Shown: positions 1 through 5,443, counted from the first letter of the stretch. The stretch is 8,436 nt of DNA from Candidatus Methylomirabilota bacterium (GCA_016209725.1 JACQVO010000050.1:1-8436); one strand, 5' to 3'. The notes: a model not told the origin generated them from the letters alone. Numbers and translations: made by a program.

Positions 1-1
1 A

Positions 2-49
2 AAATCCCCCCTCCGCCCCCCTTTGACAAAGGGGGGAACGGGGGGATTT
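2..49. terminator. Long inverted repeat, probable bidirectional terminator
   Basis: Two arms at 2-25 and 27-49 pair around a single central base. The outer stem is AAAT plus six C with six G plus ATTT, and the inner stem is six C plus TTTG with CAAA plus six G. A small internal loop (TCCG opposite AAC) separates them. It lies 47 nt past the stop of the M24 peptidase gene, and read on the minus strand it ends in a run of T, so it can act as that gene's terminator. The sequence also resembles dispersed C-rich/G-rich palindromes that I recall from several environmental bacterial genomes, so it may be a repeat copy used as a terminator. Confidence 0.6.
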
Positions 50-95
50 ATTTGCATGCGACGTCAGCGTTGAACCCTATGGGAACAGCATTGCC

Positions 96-1196
96 TTACA
101 CCGGCAGAACGATCAGATCGCGCGGCAGATCGGTCAGCGCCTCGTTGCCCGTCTCGGTGACGGCAACCACATCCTCCAGGCGGAGCCCGAACTCGCCGGG
201 GAAGTACACCCCCGGCTCCACGGAGAAGGTGTGCCCTAGGAGGCAGGGGTCCGTGTTTCCCGCCACCACGTAGGGCTCTTCCTTCGGGTCCAGCCCGATG
301 CCATGACCCAGGCGGTGGATGAAGTTGGCGCCGAAGCCTGCCCTGGCGATGACCTCCCGCGCGGCCCGGTCCACCTCGCCCAAGGCCATGCCGGGACGGA
401 TCAAGCCGCGGGCCGCCTCGTAGGCGTCGCGCACCGCGCGATAGGCCTGCCGCACCTTCACCGGGGCCTCCCCCAGGACATAACTGCGCGTGAGGTCAGA
501 CCGGTAATCCCGGTAGCGACAGCCGACATCCACCAGGAGAACCTCACCGGCCCGAAGCGGCTCCTCAGCGGCGCGCGCGTGGGGCAGCGCCGCCGTCGGC
601 CCCACCGCGACGATGCTCCCGGCCACCGCGCTCGCCCCCTTCCGCCGCATGCGGTTCTCGATGGCGGCTGCCACTTCCCGCGCCGGGAGTCCCGGCCGGA
701 CCTCGGCCAGTGTCTCCGTCACCGCCTCCTGGGTGGTGCGGGCCGCCTCGCGCATCCGCGCGACCTCCCCCGCCTCCTTCTGCGCCCGTAGCGGGGCCAA
801 TACCCGCGAGGCGGGCACCAGGGTGCACCCGGGGACGGCCCCCTGCAGGCGCCTCACCATGTGAAACGGCAGCCCGTCGTCCACGGCCCAGCGTCCCCGG
901 GCCGCGCCGAACTCTCGGGCCAGGCGGGCAACCAGCTCGAAGGGCGAGGTCTCCTCCTCCCAGATCCGGAGGTCGGGAAGTCCGACTCTGGCGGACACCT
1001 CGTCGGCGTACAGGCGCGGCACGATCATCGCCTCCCGCTCCGGAGTAATGAGGGCCCCCAGGAACCGCTCCCCGGGGCTGTCGCTCCACCCGACCAGGTA
1101 CAGGAGGTGCGACGACAGGAAAAGCAGCAGGGCGTTCATTCCCTCCTGCTGCATCCGGGTGCGGGCGAGCGCGCGCCGGGCGGGGTAATCCAACAC
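96..1196 (-). CDS. M24 family metallopeptidase, Xaa-Pro dipeptidase/aminopeptidase-like
   Basis: The 366-residue product has the two-domain layout of Xaa-Pro peptidases: a creatinase-like N-terminal domain (about 1-130) and a pita-bread M24 catalytic domain (about 140-366). All five metal ligands can be seen, numbered from the GTG start: D223 in LLVDVG, D234 in SDLTR, H298 in GHGIG, E327 in SVEPG and E341 in RLEDV. The likely role is cytoplasmic, two-metal-dependent removal of N-terminal residues before proline in peptide turnover; the exact substrate cannot be read. I chose GTG at 1196 because GGAGG (1205-1209) sits 8 nt upstream, directly after the stop of the preceding hydrolase gene. The ATG at 1250 would overlap that gene by 41 nt and add residues unlike the family. 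The 13-nt gap implies one transcript and coupled translation with the hydrolase. Confidence 0.9.
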   Translation of the reverse strand: MLDYPARRALARTRMQQEGMNALLLFLSSHLLYLVGWSDSPGERFLGALITPEREAMIVPRLYADEVSARVGLPDLRIWEEETSPFELVARLAREFGAARGRWAVDDGLPFHMVRRLQGAVPGCTLVPASRVLAPLRAQKEAGEVARMREAARTTQEAVTETLAEVRPGLPAREVAAAIENRMRRKGASAVAGSIVAVGPTAALPHARAAEEPLRAGEVLLVDVGCRYRDYRSDLTRSYVLGEAPVKVRQAYRAVRDAYEAARGLIRPGMALGEVDRAAREVIARAGFGANFIHRLGHGIGLDPKEEPYVVAGNTDPCLLGHTFSVEPGVYFPGEFGLRLEDVVAVTETGNEALTDLPRDLIVLPV

Positions 1197-1209
1197 AGGT
1201 GCTCCCTCC

Positions 1210-2388
1210 TCAGATCCAGCGTTCCTGGCGTCGCTGCCGTACGAGGTCAAAGATCAACCAGAGGACCTTGCGGCCCTCCGAGACATACACCCGGAAGAAG
1301 CTGTCCACCGACAGCCTCGGAAAGTTGGGTCGCACGTGATCGAAGACTTTGAGCAGGGCCAGGTGGACATTGCCCCGGGCCTCCAGGGCCGCGGCCAGCC
1401 GGAGGCTTTCCGTCTGGGGCATGTAATCGTCGGGGTCGCTGTGGACCACGAACAAGCGCCCCCGAAGGTCCCGGATCACCCGGGACGGGGACAGGAAACG
1501 GATCTGCTGGCGGATGCCCGGGCCCAAGGCCGCCACCAAAGCGGCGACCCGGTCGGGGTCCCGGTTGACCAGGAGGTCGTAGGCCGCCCGGCCCTCCGGC
1601 CCCAGGGAGGCCACCAGCGGCCCTGCATCCACTGCGGGATTCTTTGCCTTGGCCTCCGCAATCTCCTTCAGGAGTTCGCGGTCGCGCGCGCTGGGGATCA
1701 ACTCCAGGTTGTACCGCAGGAAGACCCACCGGCTGTATTCGTTGGGAACGATCCGTCCACGGATCCCGCCGAACTCATAGTGGCCCGTGGTGACGAAGGC
1801 GATCACGTTCAGCAGGTCGTAATAGCCGCCAAAAGAGAAGACGAACTGCACGTGATCCCGCACCCGCCCGTCGGCGGCTGCAATGATGGTGGGCCCCGCC
1901 CCGTAGCTGAAGCCGATCAGGCCGACGCGCCCCGGGACCACCTCCCGCATGTGGCGGGCGAGGTACTGGATGCTCGCCACCAACTCCTCCACATCCGAGG
2001 TCCGGAGGGTGAGGGATCTGAACCCCAGGAAGTCCGGGGTGAGGACCGTGAATCCCGACCGGGCCAGCAAGTCCGCCAGCCAGACGATCCGGTCGTCGTC
2101 TTTCCCGGTCTCGTTGACACCATGGACCAGGATGATCCCGGTCCCAGGATCGGACCGGGATGGCCGGTAGAGCGTGGCGACCATCGTCCGGCCGCCGCCC
2201 GCAAAGGTGACGGGATGGCGGGTGGGCGGCTCGGTGATTCGATGCAGGGGGCCGGGCGCGAGCGGGGTCGTCACCTGGACGAGGAGCAACCCGCTCAGGA
2301 TGGCGTCCCATACGAGGGGCCAGGACAGGGCCAGGAGCGCTGCGAGGGCTACCGCCGTCCCCAGGGCGGCCCGCTGTTTGCGTGTCAT
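1210..2388 (-). CDS. Membrane-anchored alpha/beta hydrolase
   Basis: The 392-residue protein begins with a basic stretch and a hydrophobic segment (about 7-37), which should be a membrane anchor or uncleaved signal. An alpha/beta-hydrolase fold follows: ILVHG at 86-90 (oxyanion region), the nucleophile elbow GFSYG with S161, a probable acid residue in HSDPDD (316-321), and the catalytic histidine H351 in FDHVRP. A roughly 120-residue insert (190-310) between the nucleophile and acid strands would form a lid. The fold resembles dienelactone hydrolase/acyl-peptidase relatives, but the substrate is unknown. No good ribosome-binding site precedes the ATG at 2388. The start is supported by the N-terminal membrane segment, and the upstream DNA is an intergenic repeat. 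Its neighbour, an M24 peptidase 13 nt downstream, suggests a joint degradative role, which is inference. Confidence 0.85.
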   Translation of the reverse strand: MTRKQRAALGTAVALAALLALSWPLVWDAILSGLLLVQVTTPLAPGPLHRITEPPTRHPVTFAGGGRTMVATLYRPSRSDPGTGIILVHGVNETGKDDDRIVWLADLLARSGFTVLTPDFLGFRSLTLRTSDVEELVASIQYLARHMREVVPGRVGLIGFSYGAGPTIIAAADGRVRDHVQFVFSFGGYYDLLNVIAFVTTGHYEFGGIRGRIVPNEYSRWVFLRYNLELIPSARDRELLKEIAEAKAKNPAVDAGPLVASLGPEGRAAYDLLVNRDPDRVAALVAALGPGIRQQIRFLSPSRVIRDLRGRLFVVHSDPDDYMPQTESLRLAAALEARGNVHLALLKVFDHVRPNFPRLSVDSFFRVYVSEGRKVLWLIFDLVRQRRQERWI

Positions 2389-2440
2389 GCCGGAATGCTA
2401 TCAGAAAGGCGCGGCCCCGCGAAAGGAAATTTCCCTTCAT

Positions 2441-2570
2441 TGCGAAATGTCGAATATCGAACAAGGAATGGCGAATGATGAACGGGGGACGGGACCGCGG
2501 CCCTGGGAACAGCGATCTTTCGAAATTCGTCATTTCCGCCAGAGGCGGATTCGACGTTCGATATTCTTGA
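2441..2570. repeat. Intergenic palindromic repeat element between DUF3106 gene and hydrolase
   Basis: The 191-nt gap between 2389 and 2579 is mostly filled by an AT-richer repeat element. Its ends are an 11-bp perfect inverted repeat, GAATATCGAAC at 2452-2462 and its complement at 2556-2566. The interior has many short GAAT/GAA-type words (for example GGAATGGCGAATGATGAA). A short hairpin TCCGCC-AGA-GGCGGA lies at 2535-2549, about 31 nt past the DUF3106 gene stop, and could help end that transcript, although no T-run follows. Base composition differs from the surrounding GC-rich genes, which fits a dispersed non-coding repeat. I see no convincing promoter for the hydrolase here. Confidence 0.55.
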
Positions 2571-2579
2571 AGATTCGTC

Positions 2580-3215
2580 CTATTTGGCTCCGGCTGCGCC
2601 GGGATGGCGGCGACGGGGGTGGGGGCCTCCCCCGGGGCCGTCGCCGGGCGGTTGGCCGGGCGAGAGGGGCTTGCGACGCGCGCGATATTCCTCGCGCAGC
2701 CGCTGGCGCTCCTCGGGCGTCATCTCGCGCCACCGCCGGAGGTTCTCCCGGATCCGCTGGCGCTCCTCGGGGGGCAACTGCTGAAACTCCTGGAAACGGC
2801 GGCGCAACGCCTGCTGTTCGGCCGGCGGCAACTGGCGCCAGCGCCCCAATCGCTCCCGGAGTCGGGCGCGTTCATCCGGCGGCAGTCGCTCCCAGCGTTG
2901 CTGATTCTCGCGGATGCGGCGGCGCACGTCGGGAGGAAGCTTGCGGAAGGTCTCGAGATTCTCCCGGATCCGCTGGCGCTCCTCGGGGGGCAACTGCTTC
3001 CAGCGTTCATGGTTCTCCCGGATCCGCTGGCGCTCCTCGGGGGGCAACTGCTTCCAGCGTTCCAGATTCTCCTGGACGCGGGCGCGCTCCTCCGGTGTGA
3101 GGGATTCGAGGCCCCGGAGCGCCTCGCCGGGGGGTGGCGCCTGGCCCCGGGCCAGGCCGGGGACAGACAGCCAGAGCACCAGCAGTCCCAGCAAGAGGGC
3201 ACGCCGCCGCGTCAT
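2580..3215 (-). CDS. Secreted DUF3106-like protein built of eight 18-residue repeats
   Basis: The 211-residue product starts with a clear signal peptide (MTRRR, then a hydrophobic core to about residue 20, with likely cleavage near residues 23-26). Residues 39-182 are eight consecutive units of exactly 18 residues, pattern L-P-P-E-E-R-Q-R-I-R-E-N-x-x-x-W-x-x. The aromatic position holds W54, W72, F90, W108, W126, F144 and W162, and is Arg in the last unit. The C-terminal tail (183-211) is Gly/Pro/Arg-rich and probably disordered. This fits the DUF3106 type (no established biochemical role known to me) and predicts a chain of helical hairpins in the periplasm. The ATG overlaps the stop of the preceding small gene as ATGA (3212-3215), with AAGGGG upstream, so translation is coupled. 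As the last gene of the ECF operon it may be an envelope-stress effector or sensor, which is inference. Confidence 0.85.
   Translation of the reverse strand: MTRRRALLLGLLVLWLSVPGLARGQAPPPGEALRGLESLTPEERARVQENLERWKQLPPEERQRIRENHERWKQLPPEERQRIRENLETFRKLPPDVRRRIRENQQRWERLPPDERARLRERLGRWRQLPPAEQQALRRRFQEFQQLPPEERQRIRENLRRWREMTPEERQRLREEYRARRKPLSPGQPPGDGPGGGPHPRRRHPGAAGAK
2670..3101 (-). repeat. Eight in-frame 54-nt tandem repeats inside the DUF3106-like gene
   Basis: This is the DNA encoding the eight 18-residue units (432 nt, 8 x 54). Two units are nearly identical at DNA level: 2959-3008 matches 3013-3062 over 50 bases with a 54-nt offset, and a third close copy starts at 2743. Such identity, beyond what protein conservation requires, points to recent tandem duplication or gene conversion. 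Confidence 0.85.
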
Positions 3216-3598
3216 GGCTTCCCCTTCTCGTTGGTCTTGGCGCCGCGGGGAGGCGGTTCGGTCCGCACGTCGTCCATCTTCCGCAACAGATCGAGCTGCC
3301 GCAGAAGCTCCAGGTCCCGCAGGATCTCCAGATCCGCCAGCATTCGCGCGTCCGTCCCCGTTTCGTCCCGCCCGGGAGGCGGCCGGCGCTCTTGGGCCTC
3401 CCCCTCGGTGGAGGCCATTGCGAGGCCGAGGCAGGCGTAGAGCGCGATCTCGAACCGAAATCGCCCCTTCCAAGTGCGGATGGCGGATTTCGGATGGCGG
3501 ATTTCGGAATCCCCAGGCCTTCTCACGATCGCGTTTCCGACTGCAAAATCGGGATTCCAGTCCCTCGCATTCCACATCCCGCATTCGGCATTCCGCAT
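3212..3598 (-). CDS. Small exported or membrane protein with LEhLxx hexad repeat
   Basis: I do not recognise this 128-residue product as a named family. Residues about 43-63 (basic WKGRFRF, then hydrophobic IALYACLGLAMA) look like a signal or membrane segment, so most of the protein should lie outside the cytoplasm. Residues 84-109 contain six-residue units: ARMLAD, LEILRD, LELLRQ, LDLLRK, then MD. The same pattern occurs in the tail of the anti-sigma factor encoded just upstream. The C-terminus is Pro/Lys-rich. The start is uncertain. ATG 3598 lies 19 nt after the anti-sigma stop but falls in a repeat element, so about 40 N-terminal residues are repeat-derived. GTG 3526 also keeps the hydrophobic segment. 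ATG 3418 has no ribosome site and would cut it off. The stop overlaps the DUF3106 gene start by 4 nt. Confidence 0.6.
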   Translation of the reverse strand: MRNAECGMWNARDWNPDFAVGNAIVRRPGDSEIRHPKSAIRTWKGRFRFEIALYACLGLAMASTEGEAQERRPPPGRDETGTDARMLADLEILRDLELLRQLDLLRKMDDVRTEPPPRGAKTNEKGKP

Positions 3599-3614
3599 TC
3601 CGAGATCCGCATTC
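3477..3614. repeat. Palindromic repeat element at the 5' end of the small operon gene
   Basis: This element holds a perfect 14-bp tandem duplication (3477-3490 and 3491-3504, CGGATGGCGGATTT). At the other end (3567-3614) is a cluster of GCATTC/CCGCATTCC words. The two ends are imperfect inverted copies: GGATTTCGGAAT near 3499-3510 against the complement of ATTCCGAGATCC near 3597-3608, with one mismatch. It resembles dispersed GGAATGCGGAATGC-type repeats that I recall from environmental bacteria. It lies between the anti-sigma stop and the hydrophobic segment of the next gene, and is read through in frame. Confidence 0.6.
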
Positions 3615-3617
3615 GTC

Positions 3618-4160
3618 TCAACTCAAGCGCGGTCGTCGGCCGCCGTCCAGTTTTTGCAGGACGTCCAGTCGCTCCAGGACCTCGATATCCTCCAAGAAGT
3701 CGAGGGATTCCAGGACCTCCAGGTTCTGGCCGATCGCCAGATCCTCATTGAATACCAGGACCTCTGCCGGCGGTACATCCCGCGGGGACCGCTGCGTGCG
3801 CACCAGGCCGACGGCCAGGAGCAGCCCCAGGGCCGTGGCCGCCGCCAGGGCGGGGACCGGCCGCAGGAGGAAGAGCCCGTGGAGGGGGGCGATCAGCCGG
3901 CCCCACAAGCCAGGACGGGGCGGGGCTTCCCCGGCGATCCGGCGGCGGACCGCAACCTCAAAGGCCTGCCAGGAGCCCACCGGCGGCTCCGGCACAGGCA
4001 GGGTCTCGACCCGCGCCAGCGCCTCGCGGATCAGGCCGGCGTCCCGCACGCAATCGGGGCAAGCGGAGAGATGCGCCTCCACGAGGCGGCGCTCCCCCTC
4101 CCCCAACTCGCCCTCGTGGTGGGCAACCAACTGGTCCCGGATGGTCTCGCAATCGTTCAT
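3618..4160 (-). CDS. Transmembrane anti-sigma factor with HC2 zinc finger and hexad-repeat tail
   Basis: The 180-residue protein has the layout of a ZAS-type anti-sigma factor. The N-terminal cytoplasmic domain carries a putative zinc site: C4, then H30-x3-C34-x2-C37 in HLSACPDC. One membrane helix spans about 101-121, and a periplasmic tail follows. It should bind the ECF sigma factor encoded immediately upstream and release it on an envelope or redox signal. The tail is unusual. From residue 135 to 172 it consists of six-residue units (LVFNED, LAIGQN, LEVLES, LDFLED, IEVLER, LDVLQK, then LD) with Glu or Gln always at position 5. The ATG at 4160 is 29 nt after the sigma stop and places C4 where zinc-finger anti-sigma factors usually have it; an in-frame ATG at 4277 would overlap the sigma gene and is rejected. 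Confidence 0.88.
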   Translation of the reverse strand: MNDCETIRDQLVAHHEGELGEGERRLVEAHLSACPDCVRDAGLIREALARVETLPVPEPPVGSWQAFEVAVRRRIAGEAPPRPGLWGRLIAPLHGLFLLRPVPALAAATALGLLLAVGLVRTQRSPRDVPPAEVLVFNEDLAIGQNLEVLESLDFLEDIEVLERLDVLQKLDGGRRPRLS

Positions 4161-4189
4161 GGCCGCGTCTCTGCCACGATCCCCCCTGC

Positions 4190-4735
4190 TCAACTCACCT
4201 TCTGGAACGCCTGCAGTTTTCGCTGGAGCGCCCGGACCGCGTGGAAGTAGTTCGCCTTCGCCGTCCCCTCGGAACAATCCAGGATCCCGGCGATTTCCCT
4301 ATGGCTGAGCCCCTGATGAACCCGGAGCGTCAGGGTGGCCTTTTGCTGGGGCGGCAAGGCCTCGATTCCCTCAGCCAGGGCGCGGTCCCGCTCGCCCGCC
4401 AGGAGCGTCGCCAGGGAATCTGCCCGTTGGTCGGCCAGGTTTCCGTCCACCTCGGACGGATCCTGCCGGGCGGTTGACTTCAAGTGATTCAGGCAGAGGT
4501 TCATGGCAATGCGGTAGAGCCAGGTCGAAAAGCGGGAGAGTCCCCGGAACGACCCCAGGGACCGGTATGCCTGCACGAAGGCTTCCTGGGCCAGGTCCTG
4601 GGCATCCTCGGCGTTGCGTGTCATCCGGTAGGCCAACCGGTAGATCTCCTGCTGGTACTGTTGGACCAAGACATCGAAGGCGCCTGTCTCTCCCTTCAGG
4701 ACCCGCTGGATCACCTCGGAGTCTGGTTCGCGCAA
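4190..4735 (-). CDS. ECF (RpoE-type, sigma-70 family) RNA polymerase sigma factor
   Basis: At 181 residues this is a normal ECF sigma factor. Sigma region 2 covers about 20-90, with DAQDLAQEAFVQAYRSL in region 2.2 and FSTWLYRIAMN in region 2.4. A linker with DPSEVDG follows, then sigma region 4 at about 122-175 with LPPQQKATLTLR and the helix-turn-helix LSHREIAGILDCSEGTAKAN. It directs RNA polymerase to extracytoplasmic-stress promoters. The start is TTG at 4735: an in-frame stop lies four codons upstream and no ATG is available near it, while GTG at residue 8 would trim the first helix. The anti-sigma gene follows after 29 nt. A promoter of the type such factors read lies upstream of the 34-aa gene at 4943-4971, so positive autoregulation is likely. 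Confidence 0.93.
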   Translation of the reverse strand: MREPDSEVIQRVLKGETGAFDVLVQQYQQEIYRLAYRMTRNAEDAQDLAQEAFVQAYRSLGSFRGLSRFSTWLYRIAMNLCLNHLKSTARQDPSEVDGNLADQRADSLATLLAGERDRALAEGIEALPPQQKATLTLRVHQGLSHREIAGILDCSEGTAKANYFHAVRALQRKLQAFQKVS

Positions 4736-4809
4736 GGCTCGCTCTCACGCAGCGTTCGGTGATCGTCGGATCCGGGCGGGACAGGGAAAACCCCATCGGC
4801 ACCCTGGGG

Positions 4810-4914
4810 CTATTTCCGCGGCGTGACTGGCCGGCGTCCCCCGCAGCACGGGAAGTCCCCATGCAGGATGCTGTAAACGGGAACCAGGGCCTGACAGAAC
4901 GGGCACCGCTTCAT
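4810..4914 (-). CDS. 34-aa zinc-ribbon-like microprotein, first gene of the ECF operon
   Basis: A short reading frame encodes MKRCPFCQALVPVYS followed by a 19-residue segment with HGDFPCCGG and a basic C-terminus ending in a TAG stop. C4-x2-C7 and C23-C24 form a plausible four-cysteine zinc ribbon, with H18 nearby. An excellent ribosome-binding site, AGGAGGG at 4921-4927, lies 6 nt before the ATG. The ECF-type promoter at 4943-4971 would start transcription about 22 nt upstream of the ATG. The sigma gene begins 74 nt after its stop. I do not know its function; possible roles are a redox- or zinc-responsive partner of the sigma/anti-sigma pair, or a leader peptide setting sigma translation. 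The reading frame is judged real from the ribosome site, promoter position and cysteine spacing. Confidence 0.68.
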   Translation of the reverse strand: MKRCPFCQALVPVYSILHGDFPCCGGRRPVTPRK

Positions 4915-4942
4915 GGCCGACCCTCCTCTCTCGCCTTACCCG

Positions 4943-4971
4943 TTTAGACCGGAGAGCCCGCCAAAGGTTTA
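4943..4971 (-). promoter_or_regulatory. Sigma-E-like (ECF) promoter driving the sigma/anti-sigma operon
   Basis: On the minus strand TAAACCTTT (4971-4963) is followed by GTCTAAA (4949-4943). The distance from TAAAC to GTCTAA is 17 nt, the same as between GGAAC and GTCTAA in the E. coli sigma-E consensus; AAC in the -35 and all of GTCTAA in the -10 match. Transcription should start near 4936, giving a short leader of about 22 nt with the ribosome site of the 34-aa gene. The location just upstream of the operon fits autoregulation by the ECF factor. Confidence 0.62.
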
Positions 4972-4993
4972 GCCCGATTCTCAGAAGAGCACT

Positions 4994-5124
4994 AACCGCC
5001 ATGACGCCAAGATCGCCAAGAAATGTTGGTCCAGTCTTTTCAGAGAAAAATCCGAACCTGGAATCCCGAGGAGTCCAGAGCCGCTATTCTTTTCCCTCAA
5101 TGGCCAAGTCCGGCCTTGGCGGTT
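4994..5124. repeat. Intergenic repeat with AACCGCC / GGCGGTT ends
   Basis: The spacer between the ECF operon promoter and the bS22-like gene carries AACCGCC at 4994-5000 and its complement GGCGGTT at 5118-5124. Short direct words GCCAAGATCGCCAAG at 5005-5019 lie beside the left end, and CCTTGGCGG at the right end. The word content resembles a common class of dispersed 'accgccaagacgccaag' repeats. No coding potential is evident in it. Confidence 0.4.
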
Positions 5125-5163
5125 GATTTCCTGGATCGTGGTCAGCCAGCCCACGAAAGCGAC

Positions 5164-5210
5164 GGGCCGGGCGCCCTGGAGAAGCGTGCCCCTTCCCCAG
5201 CGCCCGGCCC
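5164..5210 (-). terminator. Strong GC hairpin downstream of the bS22-like gene
   Basis: GGGCCGGGCGCCCTGG at 5164-5179 pairs with CCAGCGCCCGGCCC at 5197-5210 (14 bp with a 2-nt bulge, 17-nt loop). It lies 23 nt past the stop of the 30-aa gene on the minus strand. Only a weak T-containing stretch follows, so intrinsic termination is possible but not certain. Confidence 0.45.
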
Positions 5211-5232
5211 CCGGCCCTCTCATGGCTGGCTA

Positions 5233-5325
5233 CTACTTCCGCCGCTGGTGCCGTGTTCGTTTCAGGAGCTTCTTGTACTTGTGCTTGCGGATTTTCTTCC
5301 GACGCTTCTTGACGACGCTCCCCAT
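5233..5325 (-). CDS. AURKAIP1/COX24-type small ribosomal protein (bS22-like)
   Basis: A 30-residue, extremely basic protein begins MGSVVKKRRKKIRKHKYKKL and ends LKRTRHQRRK. It matches the pattern of mycobacterial bS22 (MGSVIKKRRKRM..., then RKLLRRTR.QRRK) and the conserved domain of mitochondrial AURKAIP1 (mS38) and yeast Cox24. By that likeness it should bind 16S rRNA in the small ribosomal subunit. The frame closes with TAG at 5233-5235. The ATG at 5325 is preceded by AGGGGGGAT, a purine-rich ribosome site, about 6 nt upstream. It appears to be transcribed on its own: 118 nt separate it from the upstream regulator gene, and a GC hairpin follows. The 118-nt spacer (5326-5443) shows no promoter I can call with confidence. 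The name bS22 rests on remembered sequence similarity. Confidence 0.85.
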   Translation of the reverse strand: MGSVVKKRRKKIRKHKYKKLLKRTRHQRRK

Positions 5326-5443
5326 GCCATCCCCCCTTTCATCAGGACGCTCGTGAGCTCCCAACACCGCGCAACCGGAACCAAACAGGACGACTCTTCA
5401 AGAACGCATGCATTCAGCCGCAAAGGATACATGGTCGGGGAAC

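Noticed and set aside
1197..1250. Upstream ATG start for the M24 peptidase
   Set aside because: It would overlap the hydrolase gene by 41 nt and add unrelated residues; GTG at 1196 has GGAGG at the right distance.
1336..2478. Plus-strand open frame (380 codons) over the hydrolase
   Set aside because: It is an antisense shadow of the alpha/beta hydrolase, ends in the intergenic repeat and has no recognisable motifs.
2743..3062. Regularly spaced repeated sequence that might suggest a CRISPR array
   Set aside because: The repeat period is 54 nt, in frame with an 18-residue protein repeat, and there are no unique spacers; it is coding sequence of the DUF3106-like gene.
2914..4308. Plus-strand open frame (464 codons), Arg/Ser-rich
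   Set aside because: It runs antisense through four minus-strand features including a repeat element; its composition is typical of GC-rich shadows.
4745..5002. Minus-strand 85-codon frame upstream of the sigma gene
   Set aside because: It crosses the predicted promoter and the 34-aa gene in another frame, has no ribosome site or motifs, and overlaps a region better explained by the cysteine-bearing frame.
4981..5223. Minus-strand 80-codon frame downstream of the bS22-like gene
   Set aside because: It spans a GC hairpin and a dispersed repeat and shows no conserved features or ribosome site.
5326..5443. Possible promoter for the bS22-like gene (TTGAAG word)
   Set aside because: No -10-like sequence lies at a suitable spacing, so it is not supported beyond chance.
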